From positions 124,001 through 188,000 of the forward strand of contig JBFWNY010000002.1 in the NCBI GenBank assembly GCA_050250815.1: 64,000 nucleotides of DNA. The letters run 5' to 3'. Origin of the DNA: JAEUMD01 sp050250815. Its GTDB lineage: Bacteria > Pseudomonadota > Alphaproteobacteria > Rhizobiales > Hyphomicrobiaceae. The first letter of the stretch is position 1. Each line of letters opens with the position of its first letter. The position numbers and the translations under genes are program-made. This document shows positions 18,259 to 27,700 of this stretch, piece after piece. Below the pieces are notes generated by a model. It saw nothing but the letters and a program-made list of their open reading frames with translations, did no database searches and had not been told where the DNA came from.

Positions 18259-20961
18259 GTGAAGTCCTGGAACAGACGATCCATCAGAAGCAAACTGGCG
18301 CTGTTGGTCCTGCTCGCAGTGATACCGGCGGTGCTGGTCGTTCTGCTCGTCTCGGGCTGGGGCGAAGCAAACCGGCAGCTCCGATCCAAGCAAGCAGAAG
18401 TCGAAGGAGTTGCGGTTGCCCTCGCCTCGGCCGTGTCTGAGCCGCTGGCTGCGCGCGATAGCCGCCAGATCGCAAATGCCTTGAAGGGCATCCGCTCGAT
18501 CCCCAGCATCAATCACGTCAGTGTGCTCGACGCGCAGGGGCGCAGTGTCTTCCAGTTCGGCAGTGGGATCGTCGTCAGAAGCCAGGGCGCCGAGACTCGC
18601 GCAAGCCTATCGACACATCTGGTGGAAACGCCGGTCGTGCACGGCGGCCGGAAGATCGGTGAACTCCGCCTCACTGCTGATTTGTCAGATGTGTGGGGGG
18701 CGGTCCATCGCAGTCTCTATACCGCCCTTGTTGCCGGCGTCGTATCCGTTCTCGCCGGCCTTCTTGTCTCGGCGAGGACGCAACGGTCCATCGCCCAGCC
18801 GATTTCCAACCTCACGAACGTGATGCGTGAGATCGCCACGACGCGCGACTTCCGCCGTGAGCTCAAGCCGACCAGCGACGATGAGATCGGCGTACTGGTG
18901 GCGAGCTTCAATGCGATGCTTGCCGAGATACAATTGCGCGACCGGGAACTTGACGCGCACCGCGATCATCTCGAAGACCAGGTGCGCGAGCGAACGAGCG
19001 AGCTGGTCGCCGCAAAGCGGGCAGCCGAATTGGCCAATGCCGCCAAATCCGATTTCCTCGCGACCATGAGCCACGAGATCAGGACCCCCATGAACGGCAT
19101 GCTCGTCATGGCCGAGCTGCTGGCCGCGGGTGAGCTGGCTCCGCGTGAACAACGCCAGTGTGAGGTCATCCTACGGTCGGGCCAGACGCTCCTTTCGATC
19201 ATCAATGACATCCTGGATCTGTCGAAGATCGAGGCGGGGCAACTGACACTGGAGCGCATCGAAGTCGATCCCGCGCAGGTGGTCGACGACGTTCTGAAGC
19301 TGTTTTTCGAGCGGGCGCACGGCAAGGGCCTGCAGCTTGCATCGTACATCGCCAGCGACGTGCCCGATCGCATCGAGGCCGACCCGGTACGTCTCAGTCA
19401 GGTGCTCTCCAATCTGGTCAATAACGCGCTGAAGTTTACCGAGTCGGGTGGCGTGCTGGTCCGTCTCGAGCGTTCCGAATCGGATCGGTCGCATCTCCGC
19501 TTCAGCGTGATCGATACCGGTATTGGCATCGCTCCCGACAAGCTTTCGGCGATCTTCGAGCCCTTCGCTCAGGCAGAACAATCCACCACACGCCGCTACG
19601 GCGGCACTGGAATCGGTTTGACCATCAGCCGCCGCTTGATCACCGCCATGGGTGGTGAACTCGCCGTCACCAGCAGCCAGGGGTCCGGTTCGACATTCTG
19701 GTTCGAACTTTCCGGCGCAAACGCTTCCGTAAGCGCGGCGCTAGTGCCCGCGCGGCCTGGAACGCTGATACTGGCGCTCCCTGAAGGACCGGAGCGCGAC
19801 GCGGTCTCGCTGGCGGCCGCCGAATTCGACCTCTCACCGTTGCCGATGCAGTCAGGAGACGAAGGCGATGTGCGGCTCGCGATTACGTCTCCCGACGCGA
19901 GCGAGGAGCTGATCGCCGGCTTCCGGCGGATCGGGTGCCCTGTCATCGCGATCTCACGCTTTGGCGACGCGAGGGCCGATCGCATGCTGCGGGAAGGCGT
20001 GATCTCCGACGTCGTTGAATTGCCGATCAGCGGACGCGAAGTCCGTGCGTCCATCGCAGCCATGCTCGACGGCAAGGCTCCGACTGCAGGGCGCCATCCC
20101 GCTCCTGTCACGCTGCTACCCATGGTCACATTCTCCGGAATGCGCGTCCTTGCCGCGGACGATAGCGCGATAAACCGTGAGGTTCTCCTTGAGGCACTCG
20201 GCCGCCTGGGGATCACGACGACTTTTGTCGAAGATGGTGCTGCCGCTGTCGAAGCCGTGCGGAACGAGGCGTTCGACCTGGTATTTATGGACGGCAGCAT
20301 GCCGGTGCTGGACGGCTTTGCGGCGACACACGCGATCCGCGAATGGGAGCGGACCACACAACGCGCGCCTCTTCCGATTGTCGGCCTCAGCGCGCACGCG
20401 TTGGGCGGAACCGAGGACGTCTGGCGCGCTTCGGGGATGTCCGATTTCATCACCAAGCCGTTTACGCTCGCGGGTATCCGCGCGTGCTTGGAGCGTTGGA
20501 TCGGATCACCTCTGGCTGAGGATGCTACGCTCCTGCAAACGGCCCGTGCCGGTGAGGAACCGGCCGAGGCAACGAGCAGAACCGTGGAACTTCTCGATGC
20601 CGACGTGCTGGGTGCGATAGCGGAAATGCAGCTGCCCGGGGATGACCTCGTGGCGCGCGTTGTTGCCCTTTATCTGGAGCACGCACCGCCGCTGCTGGAG
20701 GAACTTGGAAAGCGCTTGTCGGAGCCAGAGCAATCGGAATCGCTGGCCACCGCCGCGCATGCTTTGAAATCGCTCAGCCGCAACGTTGGCGCCGTCCTCG
20801 TCGGCAATCTGTGCGGTGCGATCGAGGACGACGCGCGGGCAGGCCGATCCCAGAGGACGACCTTTGCCCAAGTCGATCGCGCGCTTTCAGATACGCTCGA
20901 TGCGCTGAGGCGCAACTATCCGGACGGCGAGGCCGCGGGCTCCCTCCCGCAAGTCGCCTGA
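18259..20961 (+). CDS. Hybrid sensor histidine kinase with receiver and HPt domains
   Basis: 900 residues. Order: transmembrane helix (about 12-33), periplasmic sensor of about 115 residues resembling CHASE8, second helix (about 152-172), HAMP and coiled coil to about 255, HisKA with phospho-acceptor H272 (SHEIRTPMNG), HATPase domain (NLVNNALKFT, GTGIGLTISRR), a degenerate receiver-like stretch, a full receiver (D634/D635, D678, K733) and a C-terminal HPt domain with H834 (AHALKSLSRN). The layout predicts an internal His-Asp-His relay needing an external response regulator. GTG start. A 17-bp tandem duplication (20946-20962, 20963-20979) spans the stop codon. Confidence 0.93.
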   Translation: MKSWNRRSIRSKLALLVLLAVIPAVLVVLLVSGWGEANRQLRSKQAEVEGVAVALASAVSEPLAARDSRQIANALKGIRSIPSINHVSVLDAQGRSVFQFGSGIVVRSQGAETRASLSTHLVETPVVHGGRKIGELRLTADLSDVWGAVHRSLYTALVAGVVSVLAGLLVSARTQRSIAQPISNLTNVMREIATTRDFRRELKPTSDDEIGVLVASFNAMLAEIQLRDRELDAHRDHLEDQVRERTSELVAAKRAAELANAAKSDFLATMSHEIRTPMNGMLVMAELLAAGELAPREQRQCEVILRSGQTLLSIINDILDLSKIEAGQLTLERIEVDPAQVVDDVLKLFFERAHGKGLQLASYIASDVPDRIEADPVRLSQVLSNLVNNALKFTESGGVLVRLERSESDRSHLRFSVIDTGIGIAPDKLSAIFEPFAQAEQSTTRRYGGTGIGLTISRRLITAMGGELAVTSSQGSGSTFWFELSGANASVSAALVPARPGTLILALPEGPERDAVSLAAAEFDLSPLPMQSGDEGDVRLAITSPDASEELIAGFRRIGCPVIAISRFGDARADRMLREGVISDVVELPISGREVRASIAAMLDGKAPTAGRHPAPVTLLPMVTFSGMRVLAADDSAINREVLLEALGRLGITTTFVEDGAAAVEAVRNEAFDLVFMDGSMPVLDGFAATHAIREWERTTQRAPLPIVGLSAHALGGTEDVWRASGMSDFITKPFTLAGIRACLERWIGSPLAEDATLLQTARAGEEPAEATSRTVELLDADVLGAIAEMQLPGDDLVARVVALYLEHAPPLLEELGKRLSEPEQSESLATAAHALKSLSRNVGAVLVGNLCGAIEDDARAGRSQRTTFAQVDRALSDTLDALRRNYPDGEAAGSLPQVA

Positions 20962-21053
20962 CCCCGCAAGTCGCCTGACGATGAGCTCGCAACATCCTGT
21001 GTGCCCGCGCGAACGCCGCTCGCATTGAGGCTGCGCGAAGCGGGTGTTTCCCG

Positions 21054-22001
21054 TCATCCATCTGCGAAGCGCGTCACGAGCCAACGGGCGATCGCATGCG
21101 GGCCGGGCAGCCACAGGCCGCCATCGTGCTGTCCGGCAAGCATGGCGCGCAACTCGGCGCGGTCGAACCAGCGCGCATCCTGCAGTTCTGTTTGGTCGAT
21201 GGAAAGAGGATGGTGAGCGGCGGTAGCGACGCATCCGATCATGAGGGAGTGGGGAAACGGCCAGGGCTGAGACGCTTCGTACGCCACGCTATCGACGGCG
21301 AGGCCGACTTCCTCCATCACCTCGCGCGCCACCGCATGCTCGATCGTCTCGCCGGGCTCGATGAATCCGGCAAGTGCCGAGAACATGCCATCGGGAAACT
21401 GCGATTGCCGCCCCAGAACGCAGTGGACCCCATCCGTAACGAGCATGATCACGACGGGATCCGTGCGTGGGAACGTGCTTGCGGCGCAGACATCACATGA
21501 ACTGCGCCAACCACCGTCGTGGAGCTTCGTTGGATTTCCGCACCGGCCGCAGTAACGCGAGCTGCTGACCCAATGCGAAAGAGCTACAGCTGTGGTGGCA
21601 AGTGACAGGTCGACGGTGGGCATCGTGCCCTGCATTGCCAAAGAGCGCACGTCGACTGCTGGCTCGCATAGCCCCCGATCCTGGCCGATGTGCATTGCCT
21701 TCTCCGCCGTCAGGAAGAAAGCGAATATGCCGCGTGGTCCAGGCCGCGCCGCCTCATCGAGGCCGAGGAACACAAGCTCGCGCGCGTCACGGAGCGAACC
21801 AAGGTCGTGTGGGCCAAAGCGTGCCAGTCGCGTACGGGTTCGCGCTGGATCGGAGCGAACCACAGGCTTGCCATCGACCAGAACGAGGATATCGGCGCGG
21901 TCCGCCTGGATGAACCCATCCAGTGCGTCCTGGTTCACCCGCAAGTACGCGGCACGGTTCGTCGACAGAGACGGGCATGTTGGAGAGAGGTGGAGTGGCA
22001 T
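21054..22001 (-). CDS. nudC: NADH pyrophosphatase (Nudix)
   Basis: 315 residues. It hydrolyses NADH/NAD+ to mononucleotides and can de-cap NAD-RNA. A four-cysteine zinc ribbon (CGRCGN...CDVC) precedes the Nudix box GFIEPGETIEHAVAREVMEEVG, followed by the SQPWPFPHSLM motif specific to NudC. The start at 22001 (MPLHLSP) is chosen; an in-frame extension of 61 residues upstream is basic and unconserved. It ends just before the 3' flank of the histidine kinase gene, converging with it. Confidence 0.92.
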   Translation of the reverse strand: MPLHLSPTCPSLSTNRAAYLRVNQDALDGFIQADRADILVLVDGKPVVRSDPARTRTRLARFGPHDLGSLRDARELVFLGLDEAARPGPRGIFAFFLTAEKAMHIGQDRGLCEPAVDVRSLAMQGTMPTVDLSLATTAVALSHWVSSSRYCGRCGNPTKLHDGGWRSSCDVCAASTFPRTDPVVIMLVTDGVHCVLGRQSQFPDGMFSALAGFIEPGETIEHAVAREVMEEVGLAVDSVAYEASQPWPFPHSLMIGCVATAAHHPLSIDQTELQDARWFDRAELRAMLAGQHDGGLWLPGPHAIARWLVTRFADG

Positions 22002-22306
22002 GCTCAATGGCGGTTGCGCAGTGGCGGATGAGCGACAAACTCCCACGATCGTGACTGTCCGGCCAGCATGCTCGCTGCATACCCGAGTGGTGCTGCGAGG
22101 TCTCCCCGCCGGCGATACGGCCTTCCGCCACCGCGAGATCGATCCGCTGTTCGATCCTTTCCAGCTTCGATCCCGCACTCTCACCTGCGGTCAAGCCGGC
22201 GAGGCTGCCAGTTCGGCGGTGCCGGCCTGCCGGCCCCGGGGTTGCGGGGAGGCCGTCGACCTGTTATATCGCCGCCTCTCTCGCGCCGGTCGATGGGCCG
22301 GTGCGT

Positions 22307-22380
22307 TGGGGGATCGTCTAATGGTAGGACTGCAGACTCTGACTCTGCCTGTCTAGGTTCGAATCCTAGTCCCCCAGCCA
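22307..22380 (+). tRNA. tRNA-Gln (anticodon CTG)
   Basis: The acceptor stem TGGGGGA (22307-22313) pairs with TCCCCCA (22370-22376); discriminator G and encoded CCA follow. The anticodon stem GCAGA/TCTGC encloses loop CTCTGAC, giving anticodon CTG. The T arm CTAGG-TTCGAAT-CCTAG is perfect. The 3' part is duplicated at 32317-32364, marking it as the integration site of the adjacent element. Confidence 0.97.
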
Positions 22381-22381
22381 A
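22334..22381 (+). repeat. Attachment site attL (48-bp direct repeat inside tRNA-Gln)
   Basis: 48 bases from the anticodon stem to one base past CCA are identical to 32317-32364. This is the tRNA-side junction of the element. Confidence 0.93.
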
Positions 22382-23003
22382 ATAAATTCAAAGACTTAGC
22401 CAAGATCACTCGCAGCCTTCGGACCCCGCCCGGACCCGTATCGGACCCAAGATCGGGGTTCCTGACGACCTGGAGCAGGCTCGTGAGCTGGTTCGGTCGG
22501 GGTAGCCGCCGCGCCGTAAAAGCCTCCCGACGGTGGCGGCATCCCGCCCGCTCGCGGGCGGCTCGGGTGCAGGGCGGAGCGCCTGCCAAGAGAGGGATTT
22601 GAAACGTAAACGTTTACAAATCCACATCTTGCTATGCGCCGCTGCAAGCCATTCCCATTGCTCCATCCGCAGTGCAGCTTTGCCCGTCTCGCTCGCTTGC
22701 GCATTCACGCTCGCGCTGCTTGTCTGCGCTTGTGCCCGCGTCGTCCCCGGTGCACTTGGCTCAGCACGGCCAGGGTGAGCGGGCGTGATGGACGCTCGCT
22801 CTTGGCGGCTCGGCAATCGGGGCTGGCATTCTCGCCTTGGGTCCGCCGAGTTGCGCGCAAGGGACCAAAGCCCGGAGGGCCGAGACACGCAGCTCACCTG
22901 CCGCCCGGCGGGGCTCGGTTCACGCGGGCCCGGTCGGCCGCAGGGCGGCGATGCGCCCAAACCACCTGTATGTGACATTGAAGTAACGAACCAATTGGAA
23001 TAC
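22382..23003. other. Left end of the element: no gene, contains binding-site-like repeats
   Basis: About 620 bases without a convincing gene. It holds three CGGACCC repeats (22420-22448), a 7-bp GC hairpin at 22544-22561, and a perfect 12-bp palindrome GTAAACGTTTAC at 22606-22617. Half of that palindrome (TTGTAAACG) recurs near the other end at about 32249. Long open frames here are GC-rich shadows. Confidence 0.5.
22420..22448. repeat. CGGACCC repeats, left end (putative integrase arm sites)
   Basis: Three copies of CGGACCC start at 22420, 22431 and 22442, exactly 11 bp apart. The 20-bp block 22431-22450 recurs identically at 32178-32197 inside the other end. Confidence 0.6.
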
Positions 23004-23032
23004 TTGCACAACTTGTGCGTTGCTGATATTAT
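23004..23032 (+). promoter_or_regulatory. Sigma-70-type promoter of the patatin gene
   Basis: TTGCAC (23004-23009), a 17-bp spacer, then TATTAT (23027-23032). It is set in an AT-rich stretch unlike the surrounding GC-rich DNA, about 80 bp upstream of the predicted start. Confidence 0.6.
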
Positions 23033-23114
23033 GAAAAAATATTCCTATCTCTTGTTGCATTGATTGACGGATACTCGACGCAGCCCCTCACGCTCCTCTC
23101 GATCGACGGCCATA

Positions 23115-24107
23115 ATGTCGAGGCGGAGCCTGCTCAAGGCCGGGGCCGGCGCACTGATGGCATCCTCGCTGCTCATGACTTCACCGGCCACAGCAGGTAG
23201 TCTGCCGCGCCTGTACAGTACAGAATCGCTCCAGGATGTCGGCCCCAGCATGCAGCGGTCCTCCCCCGCTTGTCTCGACCGCAGCGACGGTCACGTCATC
23301 GTCCTGCACGGTGGCGGCGTCGGCGGTGGCGCGCAACAAGCCGGCGCGCTCTACAGCTATCTCAAGGGCGGGGGGCCGCTCCCCAAGTGCATCGTCGGGT
23401 CGTCCATCGGCGCCATGATCGCCGTCAGCCTGCATCAGGCAGCCTCGGAAGTTGTTAACGACGGGCCGGCGGCCGTGCGGCAGGCGATGCTCGACACGCT
23501 GGAGCGCATGTTCGTGTCCGAGTTCCCGAAGGCCAATGTCGTTGCCAAAGTGCTTGGCGTGCTGCCGAAGTTCAATGCCGAGGCTAAGCCCAAGTCGCAG
23601 GCGGCAACCTTTCTGCAAATGTCCGGCTTGGCGGCCCTGCCCTTGAGAGCGGGAGCCCCCTTCGATGTCGGCGTTGCCGTGACCGAGCTTGGCGCGAGCG
23701 GCACGCTAGGGGCCTCGCGCATCGTTTGGAATTCAGGCATCTCGGCCGAGATCGTGAACGCAAGCGCCGCTCACAAGCACGTCCAGCCCGTCAACGGCAT
23801 GGTGGACGGCAACTACGGTGATTATCTCGGTAGCCTGAGCCATCACATCGGGGATGGCCAGAAGCTCCACTTCTTCACGACCTATCGACCCGACGATCCT
23901 GCCGGCACGGCGAACGTGCACGCGGCGGCAGGTCTCTCCGCACTAAAGGCCAAGGGCGCGGATGTCACGGTGAGCTTCGCGGACGTACCCGAGGCGTCGC
24001 GCCATGACATGGGCGGGACGGCTGCATACTTCATGATGGGTGTCGAACAGGGCAAGGGGACATTCAGGCAGCGCCGCACAGCACAGGATGCGCCATTGAC
24101 TCGCTGA
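23115..24107 (+). CDS. Tat-exported patatin-like phospholipase
   Basis: 330 residues. A twin-arginine signal (SRRSLLKAG then a hydrophobic stretch) directs folded export. The patatin dyad is complete: oxyanion loop GGGVGGGAQQ (about 66-75), nucleophile Ser97 in GSSIGA, and the Asp in DGNYGD (D231). Such enzymes hydrolyse acyl esters of phospholipids. The start at 23115 places the RR motif at residues 3-4; an in-frame TTG at 23064 would add 17 residues. It has its own strong promoter and is the first cargo gene of the element. A second phospholipase-like gene lies 2 kb away. Confidence 0.82.
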   Translation: MSRRSLLKAGAGALMASSLLMTSPATAGSLPRLYSTESLQDVGPSMQRSSPACLDRSDGHVIVLHGGGVGGGAQQAGALYSYLKGGGPLPKCIVGSSIGAMIAVSLHQAASEVVNDGPAAVRQAMLDTLERMFVSEFPKANVVAKVLGVLPKFNAEAKPKSQAATFLQMSGLAALPLRAGAPFDVGVAVTELGASGTLGASRIVWNSGISAEIVNASAAHKHVQPVNGMVDGNYGDYLGSLSHHIGDGQKLHFFTTYRPDDPAGTANVHAAAGLSALKAKGADVTVSFADVPEASRHDMGGTAAYFMMGVEQGKGTFRQRRTAQDAPLTR

Positions 24108-24133
24108 GTCTCATGCTCAGTAGAGAGCTGGCC

Positions 24134-24400
24134 TTACTGCCTGACCAGCGGGACTCGGTGCTCATGGATGAGGTGCCCGGCGTCGTCGAGCTGCACCACG
24201 AGCACGGACTCCTGCGTCGTCATGCCGGGATGCAGCGTGTCGCTGATCTCGTGCGTGATGACTTCCGTTGAGCCGTCGTCCAGCACGATGGAGGCCATCC
24301 GCATGTCGGGAACATAGATAAGGGAGGCGATGCCGCCGCGCTTCTCGGAATCGACGAAGCAGAGCTCGTTGCGTGAGTTGGTGAGAAGGAAGCCGATCAT
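24134..24400 (-). CDS. Hypothetical protein, small beta-rich
   Basis: 88 residues, acidic, with alternating beta-prone segments (ASIVLDDGSTEVITHEIS, ESVLVVQLDDAGHLIHEH). No signal peptide or membrane helix. It lies 4 bp downstream of the next minus-strand gene, so the two probably form an operon. No family recognised. Confidence 0.65.
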   Translation of the reverse strand: MIGFLLTNSRNELCFVDSEKRGGIASLIYVPDMRMASIVLDDGSTEVITHEISDTLHPGMTTQESVLVVQLDDAGHLIHEHRVPLVRQ

Positions 24401-24404
24401 GGTG

Positions 24405-24743
24405 CTACAGAGGCTTGATCAGCTGCTTCATGAACCGCCGCTCGGCTGCATCAGCCTTGGCTCTCTCCTTCGGAGTAAGGTCGTGGGCGACCGCCATGGA
24501 TGCGCCAGCCTGAACGCTGGCACCAGTGGCATACAGCATGCCACCTATTCCAAGCCCGACACCAAGGGCGCCGGCACTGATCGGGCCTGACAGGAGGACC
24601 GCCGCAGCGCCGGCCACGCCCAAGGCCTTCAGGGCTGCACCACCGTATTTTTGCAGGGAAGTAGGGTTGAATTCGTCTGGGTTTGTTTCAATAGACAGCG
24701 CGGAAACCTTTTGGCCATCTGCGAACCTGGAAAGCAAAGACAT
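24405..24743 (-). CDS. Hypothetical protein with Gly/Ala-rich hydrophobic segment
   Basis: 112 residues. Residues about 33-83 form a long Gly/Ala-rich hydrophobic run (GGAALKALGVAGAAAVLLSG...LGVGLGIGGMLYATG) containing GxxxG-like spacing. A charged helical tail follows (TPKERAKADAAERRFMKQL). It could be a membrane-inserting peptide or a small membrane-complex subunit. It forms an operon with the following gene. The 227-bp divergent region upstream is AT-rich and is the likely promoter. Confidence 0.65.
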   Translation of the reverse strand: MSLLSRFADGQKVSALSIETNPDEFNPTSLQKYGGAALKALGVAGAAAVLLSGPISAGALGVGLGIGGMLYATGASVQAGASMAVAHDLTPKERAKADAAERRFMKQLIKPL

Positions 24744-24970
24744 GAAAACCTCGAATAGTGTTCACCAATACTAATGATATACAGTTAATTTCACATTAAA
24801 TTTCCGCGCTCTGAGCGTCGCGCGGTCCGTCTTGCGCGTAGGCAGTGTCAGGAGGTCCCGAGTGCAAGGGGCACGAAGGGCGCTGTCTGACGGAGGGTGT
24901 CGAAGGCTGGTGGCGGTAGGGGGACTGCCGTGCTATAGGCCGCCACGACACGGGGGAGACGGGGACCAAC

Positions 24971-25414
24971 ATGGAAACGGCGTTCGACCAGCAGTCGCTC
25001 ACTGCGCTCATGGTGGGGGCGAGCGCCAAGCTCGACGCGCTTTGGGAGCTGTTCACGCTCCTGCACTTCGGCGTTTTCACGTTGCTCCTTCTGCACAGGA
25101 ACAAGGCTGGTCTCACCGGGTCTGGCAAGGCCATCGCGCTCGCCGGCTATCTGGTCATGCTCGGGATCAACTTCGGTGCGCTGAGCGGAACATATCGGAA
25201 CCTGGACGGGCTCCAGCAACAGTTCCGCAAGGATTTTGGCAATGCCCCGACGAAATTTGTTCCTACCCTTCGCCAGAGCTTTGTCGAAGCGGATTTCTCC
25301 AATCGCCAAATGTGGCTGTACGGCACGCACGGTGGTGCTCTCCTTATCGTAATAATCGTCATTTTTGGAGCCCGGTTCTTGGTGAATGAAGACGATGAGG
25401 AAGCCACCCTCTGA
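24971..25414 (+). CDS. Hypothetical membrane protein with three helices
   Basis: 147 residues. Predicted helices at about 24-43, 53-72 and 118-138, with an amphipathic stretch of about 45 residues between the second and third (GTYRNLDGLQQQFRKDFGNAP) that probably faces the periplasm. It ends in an acidic tail. It lies 36 bp before a DUF3047 gene on the same strand. No function can be named. Confidence 0.7.
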   Translation: METAFDQQSLTALMVGASAKLDALWELFTLLHFGVFTLLLLHRNKAGLTGSGKAIALAGYLVMLGINFGALSGTYRNLDGLQQQFRKDFGNAPTKFVPTLRQSFVEADFSNRQMWLYGTHGGALLIVIIVIFGARFLVNEDDEEATL

Positions 25415-25450
25415 CGAGACTCGCAACGCACACTGCAAGCGAATGAAGCC

Positions 25451-26113
25451 ATGAGTTCTGATTTGTTTTCTAGGCGGCAATTGATGTTGGCCGGGGCAGC
25501 GGTCGCAGCGTGTTCGCGTGGGAGCTGGGCGCGGGCGCGAGGCGGCCTATCCATCAATCCAGAAGGCATTCTGAAGGACGCGAGGCGCATCGACTTCAAG
25601 GGCGCCAACGCCGTCGCAGTCGAGCCGACCGCTTGGGGACCGATGCTGCGCAGCACGCCGCAGAATTCGGCAACTGGCCTCTACCATGAGGTTGCCGTTC
25701 GTCCAGAGCATCTTCGTCGCGTCTCCTGGACATGGCTCGTCGATCCGCTGCACCGATCAGCGGACATGCGCCGGATCGAGACGGAGGATTCCGGCGCCAC
25801 GATCATGTTCGTGTTCGGGCGGCCGTCCTGGTGGAACCGCGACGTGCCAACGCTTGCCTACAGTTGGACGGCAACGCGGGTTGGCAATGAGACGGTCTTA
25901 CCGTCGTTGCGATACGACAGTTTGCGATACGTCCAGTTACGAGGGCGCGACGAGGCCGGCACCATGCAGCGCGAGGAGCGTGACATCGTTGCCGACTTCG
26001 AGGCGATCTTCATGCGTGCTCCGCCGGAACTGAACTACGTGGCCGTATTCAATGACAATGACCAGACCAATGAGCCAGTGAGCGCATTGTTTGGCAGGAT
26101 CGCCTCGGTATAG
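25451..26113 (+). CDS. DUF3047-like protein with twin-arginine signal
   Basis: 220 residues. The N-terminus SRRQLMLAGAAVAAC is a Tat-type signal. The body resembles DUF3047: a beta-rich domain with VSWTWLVDPLHRSADMR, TIMFVFGRP and the LAYSWTAT segment. These are periplasmic proteins of unknown role. It is in tandem with the three-helix membrane protein. Confidence 0.65.
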   Translation: MSSDLFSRRQLMLAGAAVAACSRGSWARARGGLSINPEGILKDARRIDFKGANAVAVEPTAWGPMLRSTPQNSATGLYHEVAVRPEHLRRVSWTWLVDPLHRSADMRRIETEDSGATIMFVFGRPSWWNRDVPTLAYSWTATRVGNETVLPSLRYDSLRYVQLRGRDEAGTMQREERDIVADFEAIFMRAPPELNYVAVFNDNDQTNEPVSALFGRIASV

Positions 26114-26135
26114 TCTTAGAGGTCTGCGGGTCGGA

Positions 26136-26807
26136 TTACCGGCGCCGGTTTTGTAAGCCTTCGAGCGAACGTGTTTGTCGGGACGCGCGCCGAGCGGCGA
26201 CCTCGGAACCTGGCCTTGGATGAAGTTTCCGGCAGACATGGCCAGACGGAAGTGGTGGTGCACCCGCCTGCTGGTACTCGGTCTCGATCATGGCTGCACC
26301 TGCTGCGAAATACGGCGCGTTGATTGCTTTTGCGGCTGAGAACATCGTGAAGCGAACTGCCGCCGCAGGGACATGAACAACCGAGTTGAGTGGAGTCAGT
26401 TCCTCGGGGCGTGTTCTGATGCCCGAACTACCCATGAGGATGCCATAGCCGATATGATATGCGAGGCGCGTGCAGGCTGGATGATCCCAAATCCAGGCAA
26501 TGGCAAGATCGTTATTCAATTGCAGATCGCAATCCATGTTGCCTGTCGAAGTGTTTGCATAGCACATATCGTGCAGCTTGCAGGCTTCATCGATGTCATC
26601 GATGGGGGGGATTGCGTTGAGCTCGTGCAATGCGTCAAGTCGAGTCTTGGAGGTGAGCTTGGGATGGTTGGGGCCGCAGAAGTTGCCGTGTACCCGCATG
26701 GGCTCGCCTATACCGCCGGCACAACCTGACAGCGTGAGCAGCAGCGCAGTGGTTGCGCCGACGAAGCCTCGACCGCCGGCCGCTCCTGCCCTTGTGGCGC
26801 AATGCAT
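26136..26807 (-). CDS. Phospholipase A2-like lipoprotein
   Basis: 223 residues. A hydrophobic leader ends in the lipobox LSGC (C29), so it is probably membrane-anchored in the periplasm or outer membrane. The core carries a PLA2-type signature: NFCGPNHP (about 42-48, calcium-loop-like) and EACKLHDMCY with the His79-Asp80 pair between cysteines. PLA2 enzymes release fatty acids from the sn-2 position. The start at 26807 has GTAGGGGG about 6 nt upstream. The last 40 residues are basic and unconserved. Without alignment the calcium loop cannot be confirmed. Confidence 0.65.
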   Translation of the reverse strand: MHCATRAGAAGGRGFVGATTALLLTLSGCAGGIGEPMRVHGNFCGPNHPKLTSKTRLDALHELNAIPPIDDIDEACKLHDMCYANTSTGNMDCDLQLNNDLAIAWIWDHPACTRLAYHIGYGILMGSSGIRTRPEELTPLNSVVHVPAAAVRFTMFSAAKAINAPYFAAGAAMIETEYQQAGAPPLPSGHVCRKLHPRPGSEVAARRASRQTRSLEGLQNRRR

Positions 26808-26953
26808 GACACGGCCCCCTACCTGCGGCAATGCGCAGGGACTATGGCGCATCCGGCGTTTCACGGCAATGCGCGCGCCGCCTGATGCCATTGGAAAGCG
26901 GACTCGGGTCTGGCATTCTGTCGTCACGGCACAGGCTGGGAAGCCGATGACCG

Positions 26954-27700
26954 TCAAGGGCGAGGGGCGGGCTGCGTGTCCGCCTTTTGCTTGTCTACCG
27001 AATGCCGCACGTTGGCGGCGCTCGCCTTGATGTCGTCGATGAGCTTGGCCCACGCGTCGGCCTTATGGCGTACCCTTGCCTCGCGGTCGGCGGACTTGCG
27101 CTTCTGCTCGCGCTCCCACTCCGGCCGGCTCCGCCGCTGCCCCGATTTCGGCCGGCCGGTCGCCGTGCTGAACGCGCGTGCAATCCTCGGCGCCATCCGG
27201 TGCTTGCAGCGCACGCGGCCCTGGGCCAGCTCGTAGGCAAGGCACCAAGCCTGCGCCTTCCACTGGTCGCCGGTCATGTCGGCGACCCTGCCCGTCATCG
27301 GGTTGACGGTGTTGGCGACGATGTGCACATGCCGCTTGCCGTTGTGGTCGTGCCCGACGATCACCGCCTCCTGCTGGGCGAGACCGAGCGCGGCGAGATA
27401 GCTGCGCGCCGTGCGCGCCATCTCCTCCGAACTCGGACGCTCGTCCTCGTCCCAGGACAGGATGTCGTGGCGCACGGGCTTTGTGGTCGGCCTGCCGCCG
27501 CGCCTGATACCAGCTGCGGCCTTGAGGCGGGCCTGATTGGCCCACGTGTCGTCCATCTCGGCGGTGGCCTCGCGCGCGGCCGAGATCAGGTTGTCGGCCA
27601 CGGCGAACAACACACGCTCCTTATCGAGCCCGTCGCCTGCGAACACGTAGTTGATGCGATCTTTGAAGCTGTCACCGAGGGGGAGCTTCGCGGCGATCAA
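26954..27700 (-). CDS. Relaxase (MobA/VirD2-type)
   Basis: 248 residues. The three-histidine metal motif is visible as VGHDHNGKRHVHIVAN (residues about 115-130), the hallmark of plasmid relaxases that nick oriT. The C-terminus is a basic coiled region (REQKRKSADREARVRHKADAW). No N-terminal catalytic Tyr can be placed with certainty, and the protein is shorter than most relaxases. Its ATG overlaps the mobC stop by 4 bp, so the two are coupled. Confidence 0.75.
   Translation of the reverse strand: MIAAKLPLGDSFKDRINYVFAGDGLDKERVLFAVADNLISAAREATAEMDDTWANQARLKAAAGIRRGGRPTTKPVRHDILSWDEDERPSSEEMARTARSYLAALGLAQQEAVIVGHDHNGKRHVHIVANTVNPMTGRVADMTGDQWKAQAWCLAYELAQGRVRCKHRMAPRIARAFSTATGRPKSGQRRSRPEWEREQKRKSADREARVRHKADAWAKLIDDIKASAANVRHSVDKQKADTQPAPRP

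Noticed and set aside
22406..23011. 201-codon minus-strand frame at the left end of the tRNA element
   Set aside because: Low-complexity Pro/Arg/Ser composition, spans the putative arm sites, and shows no family motif.
23031..23063. Ten-codon leader peptide upstream of the patatin gene
   Set aside because: The frame MKKYSYLLLH has no ribosome binding site and no attenuator hairpin after it; likely chance.
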